Below are positions 1 to 5,410 of a stretch of DNA of 5,410 bases, one piece after another. The notes below the pieces were generated by a model. That model saw only the letters and a list, made by a program, of their open reading frames with translations, was not told the origin of the DNA and searched no databases. The stretch is from positions 37,462-42,871 of the forward strand of contig NVVO01000006.1 in NCBI GenBank assembly GCA_002733385.1, written 5' to 3'. Numbering within the stretch: position 1 is the stretch's first letter; each line of letters starts with the position of its first letter. The translations under genes and the position numbers were made by a program. The stretch is from Robiginitomaculum sp. (GTDB lineage: Bacteria > Pseudomonadota > Alphaproteobacteria > Caulobacterales > Maricaulaceae).

Positions 1-2
1 GT

Positions 3-482
3 ACGAACGGCATTCAGGCTTTGGATTTGGTCGGGCGCAAATTACGGCGCGACGGCGGGGCGGCAATGTCTGCACTTATAGCTGATCTTTATGTGATTTT
101 GGGTGATGCCAAAAACATAGACGGCAAAGCTATAGACGGTAATGAAAGCCTCGATCTAAGCTGTAATATCCGGCATTTGGAGGCGGGCATTACCGCCGTG
201 CAAACAGCAACAGACATGATTTTGGCTATGGGCGAAGTGGACAGTGGTGCGGCTGCCGTGCCTTATCTGGAGCTTTGCGGCGATGTTATTTCGGGGGCAC
301 TCTTGATTAAAAGCGTGGTGTCCGGCCTAAAGGCCAAAGACCCGTATGCAGTTTCCATGCAAAAATTGGCCTGGCATCATAGTCTTAGGTATCTGGCTAA
401 AGCGCCTGGCTATCTGGAACAAATAAAATACGCCGCTGCCCCAGTGTTCGCATACCCAGAGGATAGATTGGCGGATTTGTAG
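3..482 (+). CDS. Acyl-CoA dehydrogenase, C-terminal part (5' end outside window)
   Basis: The reading frame is open from the window edge to a TAG at 480-482, giving 159 visible residues of a protein that begins upstream. It opens with TNGIQALDLVGRKL, the signature near the end of the catalytic fold in acyl-CoA dehydrogenases, where the segment contributes to the FAD/dimer region. The remaining ~140 residues are mostly helical and resemble the extra C-terminal domain of the larger (~590 residue) FadE-like enzymes common in proteobacteria. Family role: FAD-dependent alpha,beta-dehydrogenation of acyl-CoA, the first step of beta-oxidation, passing electrons through ETF to ubiquinone. The active-site glutamate and most FAD contacts lie outside the window, so substrate chain length cannot be judged. 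A TTG at 21 is an internal leucine codon, not a start. The gene converges on the coq7 homologue with a one-base gap, leaving no room for a separate terminator. Confidence 0.88.
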   Translation, partial: TNGIQALDLVGRKLRRDGGAAMSALIADLYVILGDAKNIDGKAIDGNESLDLSCNIRHLEAGITAVQTATDMILAMGEVDSGAAAVPYLELCGDVISGALLIKSVVSGLKAKDPYAVSMQKLAWHHSLRYLAKAPGYLEQIKYAAAPVFAYPEDRLADL

Positions 483-483
483 A

Positions 484-1038
484 TCAGTGTTTCAGTGGCT
501 GGCGCATACCGAACCGAATAACTAATTCTGTACTCAGGCGAACAATTTTAATAATCCCGCTTGTCCAAAAATTGGTTCCCTTTAAAGCTAGTAATGCTTG
601 ATCGTGATGTGATTGTTCATCCGCAATAATCAGGCACACTGCATCATAGGCTTCCCGGTCGTGGTTTTGTAAATAGGCAAGCTGGGTTTCAAGGTGCTGT
701 AAAACCACGCTTTCTACTGCATAGGTTGTGGCGGCAATGGCTTTGCCGCCACAGATACCTGTTATTAAACCCAAAACTGTACCGCCTACGCCGCATATGT
801 GGTAACTGACACAGCGCCTAACATTGCGTTTAGCCAGATAGGCTTTAAAAATATCTCTATGTTGTTTTTCGTGGGTAAGGTTTTCTAAAACCCCCAAAAG
901 CAGTTCGGGAGCTCTCCACCGCACCATCCAGCTTTGCGCTCGGTAAATGGCAACCGCACCATTTTCACCCGCATGGTTCACTTTGATCATGCGTTCATTG
1001 GTGGTTTTAGCTGGTCTGGGTTTATGTTTTGTCATCAT
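484..1038 (-). CDS. coq7: COQ7-family demethoxyubiquinone hydroxylase
   Basis: This 184-residue protein has the COQ7/CLK-1 di-iron carboxylate pattern. E25 lies in VNHAGENGAVAIYRAQ, E57-x-x-H60 in HEKQH, E109 in YAVES, and E141-x-x-H144 in ADEQSHH; these are the six expected iron ligands in the expected order. Spacing matches human COQ7 (E60, E90, H93, E142, E178, H181) closely. Family role: O2-dependent hydroxylation of demethoxyubiquinol, a late step of ubiquinone synthesis, by a protein lying on the inner membrane surface. The length is usual for bacterial members. Two adjacent ATGs (1036-1038 and 1033-1035) could start it; neither has a clear Shine-Dalgarno sequence, and the longer form is given. 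Odd points: residue 116 is Leu where the family commonly has Tyr (HYxxQ), and residues 76-98 are rich in Cys, His and Gly. It is transcribed divergently from panB and convergently with the acyl-CoA dehydrogenase gene. Confidence 0.9.
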   Translation of the reverse strand: MMTKHKPRPAKTTNERMIKVNHAGENGAVAIYRAQSWMVRWRAPELLLGVLENLTHEKQHRDIFKAYLAKRNVRRCVSYHICGVGGTVLGLITGICGGKAIAATTYAVESVVLQHLETQLAYLQNHDREAYDAVCLIIADEQSHHDQALLALKGTNFWTSGIIKIVRLSTELVIRFGMRQPLKH

Positions 1039-1068
1039 CCATATTTAGTTATTCGCTCGCAATATTAG

Positions 1069-1082
1069 ATAGGCCTGCCTAT
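1069..1082. repeat. Perfect 6-bp inverted repeat between coq7 and panB
   Basis: ATAGGC at 1069-1074 and GCCTAT at 1077-1082 are exact reverse complements separated by CT. The repeat sits almost in the middle of the 72-base divergent region, 28 bases before the panB ATG and 30 bases before the coq7 start. The position suits an operator acting on either gene, but the arms are short and no known regulator site is recognised. Chance is a real alternative. No T-run follows, so it is not a typical terminator. Confidence 0.35.
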
Positions 1083-1101
1083 ATGAGTAAAGCAAGCATT
1101 T

Positions 1102-1105
1102 GGAG
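1102..1105 (+). promoter_or_regulatory. Ribosome binding site of panB (decides the start)
   Basis: GGAG ends five bases before the ATG at 1111, which is suitable spacing. The in-frame GTG at 1105 overlaps this site and has no ribosome binding site of its own, so the ATG at 1111 is the better start. Confidence 0.65.
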
Positions 1106-1110
1106 TGATT

Positions 1111-1941
1111 ATGTCGGGACAAAAACACATTAGCCGCCAGAATGTGGCAAGAATGACGGCACCGGGCATTACGGCTCGTAAGGGCGGGGAGCCTATTGTC
1201 TGTTTGACCGCCTATGACGCGCCGACGGCGGCTATTATTGACGAATATTGTGATTTGATTTTGGTGGGCGATAGTGTCGGCATGGTGGTGCACGGGCTAA
1301 ATTCGACGGTGGGTGTGACCCTAGATATGATGATCTTGCATGGTCAGGCGGTGATGCGCGGCGCCCATAAAGCCCTGGTCGTGGTGGATTTGCCGTTTGG
1401 TTCCTATGAAGACAGTGTCTCAAGCGCGTTTAAAAGTGCATCTCGTGTGATGATGGAAACCGGATGCCAAGCGGTAAAAATCGAAAGCGGTACATATGCG
1501 GCCGCCACCATCAGTTATCTAACGCAGCGCGGCATTCCCGTGATGTCCCATGTGGGCTTGCGGCCACAATCGGTCAATGTATTGGGCGGGTATCGGGCGC
1601 GGGGACGCGACCAAAAGGTTGCCGCAGAAATATTAAACAATGCTGTAGCCGCTGCTGATGCAGGCTCATTTGCCATCGTGATTGAAGGGGTCAACACCCA
1701 ATTGGCCGACGAAGTCACCAAAGCCGTCAATGTGCCAACCATTGGCATAGGGGCGTCCAAAAACTGCGACGGACAAATTTTGGTGACCCCGGACATGCTC
1801 GGACTGTTTGAGCGCACGCCGAAATTCGTCAAAAAATACGAAGACTTGAAAGGCATTACCGAACGTGCCGTCAAAACCTATGCTGATGAGGTCAAATCCC
1901 GGGCCTTCCCGTCCAAACAATATACATACAAGTTCAAGTGA
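1111..1941 (+). CDS. panB: 3-methyl-2-oxobutanoate hydroxymethyltransferase (ketopantoate hydroxymethyltransferase)
   Basis: The 276-residue product matches PanB along its full length. The enzyme transfers a hydroxymethyl group from 5,10-methylene-tetrahydrofolate to 2-oxoisovalerate, making ketopantoate, the first committed step to pantothenate and CoA in the cytoplasm. Visible family motifs in order are LTAYDAP (32-38), LVGDSVGMVVHG (51-62) with metal-binding D54, VVVDLPFGSYE (90-100) with D93, VKIESG (122-127) with K123 and E125, SHVGLRPQSVN (146-156), VIEGV (190-194) with E192 as the likely catalytic glutamate, and IGIGAxxxxDGQILV further on. These correspond to D45, D84, K112, E114 and E181 of the E. 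coli enzyme. Length is slightly above the E. coli protein (about 264 residues), partly from a short N-terminal extension. The start is set by GGAG five bases upstream. It is divergent from coq7 and leads the rightward gene series; the next gene follows after 142 bases. No panC is visible in the window. Confidence 0.96.
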   Translation: MSGQKHISRQNVARMTAPGITARKGGEPIVCLTAYDAPTAAIIDEYCDLILVGDSVGMVVHGLNSTVGVTLDMMILHGQAVMRGAHKALVVVDLPFGSYEDSVSSAFKSASRVMMETGCQAVKIESGTYAAATISYLTQRGIPVMSHVGLRPQSVNVLGGYRARGRDQKVAAEILNNAVAAADAGSFAIVIEGVNTQLADEVTKAVNVPTIGIGASKNCDGQILVTPDMLGLFERTPKFVKKYEDLKGITERAVKTYADEVKSRAFPSKQYTYKFK

Positions 1942-1950
1942 ATTATTACT

Positions 1951-1986
1951 CAAAAACATCAACAAAAACATCGATAAAAACATGGA
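1951..1986 (+). repeat. Three imperfect tandem copies of a 12-bp unit
   Basis: The units caaaaacatcaa (1951-1962), caaaaacatcga (1963-1974) and taaaaacatgga (1975-1986) share the core AAAAACAT at an exact 12-base period. The array starts nine bases after the panB stop codon. It is non-coding in the panB frame. A frame across it stays open and would encode a KNIN/KNID/KNMD pattern, but nothing supports translation. Slippage-derived low-complexity DNA is the simplest explanation. Confidence 0.75.
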
Positions 1987-2072
1987 CAAGGCTTCATGTG
2001 CTGATGTATTGCACTGGGGCGTTTGGACGTGTAGGTTTGCGCGAATTTAACAAGAAACATATGCTTTAGAAT

Positions 2073-2077
2073 AGGGG
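2073..2077 (+). promoter_or_regulatory. Ribosome binding site supporting a TTG start
   Basis: AGGGG at 2073-2077 lies six bases before the TTG at 2084. An in-frame TAG at 2072-2074 rules out any earlier start, and the next in-frame ATG is about 100 codons inside the TPR domain, after the membrane segment. The TTG is therefore the only reasonable start. Confidence 0.7.
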
Positions 2078-2083
2078 CCAAAA

Positions 2084-2860
2084 TTGGTCGATTTTATCAA
2101 CGAAGTTGAAGAAGAATTACGCAAGGACAAATATAACCAGCTCCTGCGTAAATTTGGGCCGTATATTGTTGCTGTCATCATCATCATTGTGGCGGCGACG
2201 GGGTTTTACGAATACCGTAATTATTCTACATCACAAACCGCGAAGGCGGCTTCTGCGGCCTATGAAAGCGCCGGGAAAATTGAAAAATCCGGAGATTTAC
2301 AGGCGGCCATTGCCAAATTTACGGATTTAGCAGAAGTCGCTCCGGACGGCTATGCAGGCCTGTCCTTGGTCCGGGCCGCTGGCCTTAAAGTCCAGCTCGG
2401 GGATATGAACGGGGCGGTGACCTTGTTTGATCAAGCCGCTTCGAAATTTGACCAATCGCTCCACAAGGACTTGGCCAGCTTGAAATCCGCGTATATTTTA
2501 CTTGATTTGGGCCGCTATAATGATGTGCAGGCCCGTTTAGGAATTTTGGCTGTGGACGGGGCACCATACCAGAATTTGGCGAAAGAACTTCTGGCCCAGG
2601 CCGCGTTTCGCTCCGGTGATATTGCTACGGCGCGTACAGGCTTTACCTATCTGTCAAATGCGCCGGGGGTGGCAAAAGGAATACAGTCTCGGGCCGAGCA
2701 AGCTCTGGCCTTGATAAATGTTGATCACGCCCTACCATTGCCGCCCCTCCCGAATTTAGACCTAATAACAGATACGGAAACAATTTTGCCAAAGCAGGAA
2801 CTTCCAGAGCTGGAAATACCGGCACCAGAGCTGGAAACGCCACAAGACCAACAGGAATAA
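2084..2860 (+). CDS. YfgM-like single-pass membrane protein with TPR domain
   Basis: The product has 258 residues. It starts with a conserved-looking amphipathic, charged N-terminus (FINEVEEELRKDKYNQ, 4-19), followed by one hydrophobic segment at about 27-42 (YIVAVIIIIVAATGFY) that should anchor it in the inner membrane with the bulk in the periplasm. Residues ~50-215 are alanine-rich helices with tetratricopeptide character (GDLQAAIAKFTDLAE, GDMNGAVTLFDQAAS, GRYNDVQARLGIL, GDIATARTGFTYLS). This architecture fits the TPR_21/YfgM family. In E. coli, YfgM associates with the SecYEG translocon and periplasmic chaperones and is encoded directly before bamB and der, the same order as here. The last ~40 residues form a Pro/Glu-rich, probably disordered tail with a short PELE repeat. 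It begins with TTG, and its TAA overlaps the bamB ATG by one base, which suggests translational coupling. Function is inferred from family and context; sequence similarity in TPR proteins is weak evidence for exact role. Confidence 0.82.
   Translation: MVDFINEVEEELRKDKYNQLLRKFGPYIVAVIIIIVAATGFYEYRNYSTSQTAKAASAAYESAGKIEKSGDLQAAIAKFTDLAEVAPDGYAGLSLVRAAGLKVQLGDMNGAVTLFDQAASKFDQSLHKDLASLKSAYILLDLGRYNDVQARLGILAVDGAPYQNLAKELLAQAAFRSGDIATARTGFTYLSNAPGVAKGIQSRAEQALALINVDHALPLPPLPNLDLITDTETILPKQELPELEIPAPELETPQDQQE
2804..2837 (+). repeat. Direct repeat in the tail of the TPR gene
   Basis: CCAGAGCTGGAAA occurs at 2804-2816 and again at 2825-2837, a 21-base (seven-codon) period encoding PELEIPA then PELETPQ. 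It lies in the Pro/Glu-rich C-terminal tail and keeps the frame, so copy-number changes would only lengthen or shorten the tail. Confidence 0.75.
2853..2856 (+). promoter_or_regulatory. Ribosome binding site of bamB inside the upstream gene
   Basis: AGGA lies in the last codons of the TPR gene, three bases before the ATG at 2860 and six before the ATG at 2863. The spacing favours the second ATG as the actual start; the protein differs by one residue. Confidence 0.55.
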
Positions 2861-4311
2861 TGATGATCATTTTGAACAAAAAACTACGGGGCCTGAGCGT
2901 ATTGATTGCCAGTGCTGTTTTCGTGAGCGGTTGTTCCACCATTTCAAGAGTGACTGATGCGATCAACCCGTTCGACAATAATGATGGTCAGGGCGAAATC
3001 ACCACGGACCCTGAACGCATCTCAATCCTTTCTTTGGAAAATAAACTGGAAGTCGCCGGGACGATGTTGCCGTCTGAGATCGTCTTGCCACCTCTATACA
3101 CAAACCCAGACTGGCCGCAAACGGGTGGAAACACCACCCATGCGGTGCAGCGTACCGATGCACCGGGAAACTTATCCCGGCTTTGGCAAAGAAAAGTCGG
3201 CAAAGGCTCGTTTCGTAAAGGCAGGGTGGTGGCTTCACCCATTGTTGCAGACGGGCGGATTTACACGATGGACGCCGCAAACCGGGTTGTTGCGCTGGAC
3301 GCCGAAACCGGAAGCAAATTGTGGAATTATAAAATTTCGGTGACCAGCAAGGGCAGAACCAGAAAAGGTGGCACCAGTGTCCTTGACCGGATCAAAGATC
3401 CGCTAACATTAAGTGACCGGGGCGGTAAAGACAAAGAAGCGGTTGGCGGCGGCGTTGCCTATGTGGATGGCCGCGTTTATGTCACATCGGGTTTTGGGGT
3501 TGTCGCGGCCCTTGACGCCGTAAACGGCAGCGAAATTTGGCGTGTGCGCACCCGCACACCCATGCACAGCGCCCCTACGGTAAAAGACGGGCGTTTGTTT
3601 GCTGTGTCTGACGATAACGAATTATTTGCCATTGATACAAATAATGGTGATGTGTTGTGGACATACCAAGCGATCATCGAAACCGCTCGTATGCTAACCT
3701 CGCCCAGCCCTGCGGTCATTGATGATGTGGTGCTGGCGCCGTTTTCGTCTGGCGAAATCGTGGCGCTTAAAGCCCAAAACGGCGGCGTGCTTTGGCAAGA
3801 AGCGCTGAGTGCGTCTGGCAATTTGACGCCCTTGGCCACTTTGAACGACATAGCCTCGGGGCCTGTGGTGGCGGACGGCTATGTTTTGGTCACATCCCAA
3901 AGCGGCGCATTTAGTGCGTTTGATTTGCGCACCGGCCAACAAGTGTGGAGCCAACCGGCTGGATCGCTTGGTTTTCCAATGGTGGTCGGGGATTTTGTCT
4001 ATACGGTGACAACCGAAGGCCAGGTGGTCGCCATGTCCAAAGCCGACGGTACCGTAATTTGGCTGACCCAGCTCCAGACCTTTAAAAATGTCAAAAAACG
4101 CAAGAAACGCATTTCTTGGTCCGGGCCGATTATGGCCGGGGACCGTTTATTGATGATGAGTTCACGCGGCCAAGCGGTTGAAGTTAATCCTTATTCGGGC
4201 GAGATTATCCGCATGTTCAAGTTGAGCGGTGATGTATATGTAGCGCCAATCATTGCCAATAATACGGTATATTACATTACGGATGATGCCAAATTAGTGG
4301 CGCTTAGATAG
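2860..4311 (+). CDS. bamB: Outer membrane protein assembly factor BamB (PQQ-like beta-propeller lipoprotein)
   Basis: The product has 483 residues. The N-terminus is a lipoprotein signal peptide: KK at 7-8, a hydrophobic stretch 12-22, then lipobox VSGC with the lipidated cysteine at 25. The mature part is a beta-propeller of PQQ-like repeats with the A-x-D-x-x-x-G-x-x-x-W pattern: VVALDAETGSKLW (~143), VAALDAVNGSEIW (~214), LFAIDTNNGDVLW (~255), IVALKAQNGGVLW (~300), FSAFDLRTGQQVW (~351), VVAMSKADGTVIW (~389) and a last copy at ~439 (VEVNPYSGEII). With SRLWQRKVGKG near 106-116 this fits the eight-bladed BamB fold. Known role: BamA partner in the outer-membrane beta-barrel assembly machine; despite the repeat name, BamB is not an enzyme and does not use PQQ. 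It is longer than the E. coli protein (392), through a long N-terminal linker and a Lys/Arg/Gly-rich insertion at ~162-195. A second basic patch (KKRKKR) is near 411-416. The ATG at 2863 has better ribosome-binding spacing. der follows after nine bases. Confidence 0.93.
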   Translation: MMIILNKKLRGLSVLIASAVFVSGCSTISRVTDAINPFDNNDGQGEITTDPERISILSLENKLEVAGTMLPSEIVLPPLYTNPDWPQTGGNTTHAVQRTDAPGNLSRLWQRKVGKGSFRKGRVVASPIVADGRIYTMDAANRVVALDAETGSKLWNYKISVTSKGRTRKGGTSVLDRIKDPLTLSDRGGKDKEAVGGGVAYVDGRVYVTSGFGVVAALDAVNGSEIWRVRTRTPMHSAPTVKDGRLFAVSDDNELFAIDTNNGDVLWTYQAIIETARMLTSPSPAVIDDVVLAPFSSGEIVALKAQNGGVLWQEALSASGNLTPLATLNDIASGPVVADGYVLVTSQSGAFSAFDLRTGQQVWSQPAGSLGFPMVVGDFVYTVTTEGQVVAMSKADGTVIWLTQLQTFKNVKKRKKRISWSGPIMAGDRLLMMSSRGQAVEVNPYSGEIIRMFKLSGDVYVAPIIANNTVYYITDDAKLVALR

Positions 4312-4320
4312 AGTTATGAT

Positions 4321-5410
4321 ATGTGCCCGCCAACCGACGCAGATGATGATTTTCCAGATATGGAAACCGATACGGAAATAACTTTTACCCCGCGTATTGC
4401 CGTGGTCGGGCGGCCCAATGTTGGTAAATCCACTTTGTTTAACCGTATAGCCGGTAAAAAACTGGCCATAGTTGACGATACGCCGGGCGTGACCCGTGAC
4501 CGCCGCGAGGCTGCGGCTGTGCTTGGTTATCAAGCCGTGACCATTATTGATACGGCCGGATTTGAAGACGCGGTCGGAGAACGGTTAGAGGCCCGAATGC
4601 GCGCCCAGACCGAAGAGGCGGTCAAGGCCGCCGATGTGGTATTATTCGTTTATGACGCCCGCGCCGGAGTGACGGGGCTCGACGAAATATTCGCGGAGTT
4701 TATCCGCAAGACCGGAAAACCAACCGTGCTGGTAGCCAATAAATGTGAAAGCCGGGCCTCGGTGCCGGGCGTTGGCGAGGGCTACGGCCTTGGCATGGGG
4801 GAACCTATTGAGGTCGCCGCCGAGCATAATGTCGGTATGATTGAGCTGAACGAGGCGGTGGCCGAAGCCTTACAAGGTGTGACGCCAGAGGCCGATCAAG
4901 CCATTGATACTTCCGAAGCACCGGTGCGTATTGCCATTGTCGGACGGCCCAATGCCGGGAAGTCTACCTTGATCAACACGCTTATTGGTTCTGACAGATT
5001 GCTGACCGGCCCGGAAGCCGGGGTGACCCGCGACAGTATTACGGTGGAATGGGACTGGCACGGACGCCGGGTGCAGTTTCACGATACGGCCGGCCTGCGC
5101 AAGAAAGCTAAGGTCCATGACAAGCTGGAGAAAATGTCAACGGCGGACACCATACGCGCTATTAAATTCGCGCAAGTGGTGGTTTTGCTCATGGACGCCC
5201 GCGTCGCCTTTGACAAACAAGATATGCAAATTGCCGATCTGTGCGCCCGCGAAGGCCGGGCTTTGGTCATCGCGGCCACCATGTGGGATTTGGTCGATAA
5301 CAAGTCCGACATGATAAAGATGTTACACGAAAAAGTTGGACGGCTACTGCCGCAATTGCGCGGTGTGCCATTGGTGTTTTTATCCGGCTTGACGGGTAAG
5401 GGGATAGACC
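4321..5410 (+). CDS. der: Ribosome assembly GTPase Der/EngA (3' end outside window)
   Basis: 363 residues are visible, covering both tandem GTPase domains. The C-terminal KH-like domain (the family is usually ~440-490 residues) lies past the window end. Domain 1: P-loop GRPNVGKS (30-37), TPGVTRD (54-60) with the switch I Thr, DTAG (77-80), and G4 motif NKCE (140-143). Domain 2, after an acidic linker: GRPNAGKS (208-215), AGVTRD, DTAG (255-258), and a G5-like SGL (355-357). Der binds the 50S subunit late in its maturation and is essential in the bacteria tested. Its domain-2 G4 motif is aberrant, TMWD (320-323) in place of the usual NKWD, while NKSD occurs slightly downstream at 327-330. The ATG at 4321 is the first possible start after the in-frame bamB TAG, with a weak GAG seven bases upstream. 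It adds an acidic extension of ~22 residues before the usual beginning; the ATG at 4360 is an alternative. The nine-base gap to bamB indicates one operon. Confidence 0.95.
   Translation, partial: MCPPTDADDDFPDMETDTEITFTPRIAVVGRPNVGKSTLFNRIAGKKLAIVDDTPGVTRDRREAAAVLGYQAVTIIDTAGFEDAVGERLEARMRAQTEEAVKAADVVLFVYDARAGVTGLDEIFAEFIRKTGKPTVLVANKCESRASVPGVGEGYGLGMGEPIEVAAEHNVGMIELNEAVAEALQGVTPEADQAIDTSEAPVRIAIVGRPNAGKSTLINTLIGSDRLLTGPEAGVTRDSITVEWDWHGRRVQFHDTAGLRKKAKVHDKLEKMSTADTIRAIKFAQVVVLLMDARVAFDKQDMQIADLCAREGRALVIAATMWDLVDNKSDMIKMLHEKVGRLLPQLRGVPLVFLSGLTGKGID

Larger units (their letters stand above)
1942..2083 (+). other. Intergenic region between panB and the TPR gene
   Basis: This 142-base gap begins with an AT-rich triplicated repeat (1951-1986). 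I see no convincing hairpin plus T-run terminator and no credible small gene. A weak sigma70-like promoter can be drawn in its right half: TTGCGC at 2037-2042, a 17-base spacer, then TATGCT at 2060-2065 (3/6 and 4/6 matches). It would give a leader of only about a dozen bases before the downstream start, so it is only a candidate. panB and the downstream genes could equally be co-transcribed. Confidence 0.4.

Noticed and set aside
1105..1110. GTG at 1105 as the panB start
   Set aside because: It overlaps the GGAG ribosome binding site that is correctly spaced for the ATG at 1111, and has no site of its own.
1515..1874. Long reverse-strand open frames inside panB, and similar ones inside bamB and der
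   Set aside because: They are shadows of well-supported genes, lack ribosome binding sites and show no recognisable protein family.
1865..2050. Open frame across the end of panB and the 12-bp repeat, encoding a KNIN/KNID/KNMD pattern
   Set aside because: It starts inside panB in another frame, has no ribosome binding site, and its composition is just the tandem repeat read in frame.
2067..2072. TAGAAT, a 5/6 match to a -10 box before the TPR gene
   Set aside because: Transcription would start at or after the ribosome binding site at 2073-2077, and no -35 box lies at a usable distance.
4140..4311. Possible PQQ-dependent dehydrogenase instead of BamB
   Set aside because: The protein has a lipobox, lacks the large catalytic domain features and length of those enzymes, and sits before der after a YfgM-like gene, as bamB does.
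5275..5286. GCCACCATG inside der, resembling a eukaryotic Kozak start
   Set aside because: It is a by-product of the ACC-ATG codons in the altered G4 motif; the frame is uninterrupted der on both sides.

Overview
The window looks like ordinary chromosomal DNA of an alphaproteobacterium. This rests on three things: the acyl-CoA dehydrogenase type, the COQ7-type ubiquinone hydroxylase, and the gene run panB / TPR membrane protein / bamB / der. The lineage below class level cannot be fixed from sequence alone. Coding density is high. I see no tRNA or rRNA gene, insertion sequence, phage gene or CRISPR array.

Layout. Positions 3-482 (+) hold the C-terminal end of an acyl-CoA dehydrogenase (FadE-like, fatty acid beta-oxidation) whose start lies before the window. 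It meets a convergent COQ7-family ubiquinone biosynthesis hydroxylase (484-1038, -) with one base between the stop codons. A 72-base divergent region (1039-1110) carries a small perfect inverted repeat. To its right a co-directional series runs to the window end: panB (1111-1941, pantothenate/CoA biosynthesis), a 142-base gap with a 12-bp triplicated repeat, a single-pass membrane TPR protein of the YfgM type (2084-2860, TTG start), the outer-membrane lipoprotein bamB (2860-4311), and der/engA (4321 to beyond the window), a double-domain GTPase of 50S ribosome assembly.

How the genes fit together. The TPR protein, bamB and der are packed tightly (a 1-base overlap, then a 9-base gap) and match the yfgM-bamB-der order known from E. 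coli, so they are probably one transcript for envelope protein export/assembly and ribosome maturation. panB may be co-transcribed or separated by a promoter in the 142-base gap. The fadE end and coq7 are metabolic neighbours (lipid oxidation feeding electrons to the quinone pool), but their convergent orientation argues against co-transcription.

I found no new multi-gene system. The points most worth a second look are at residue level. In Der, the G4 guanine-recognition motif of the second GTPase domain reads TMWD instead of NKWD, with an out-of-register NKSD four residues after it. In the COQ7 homologue, all six di-iron ligands are kept, but a conserved HY motif reads HL.
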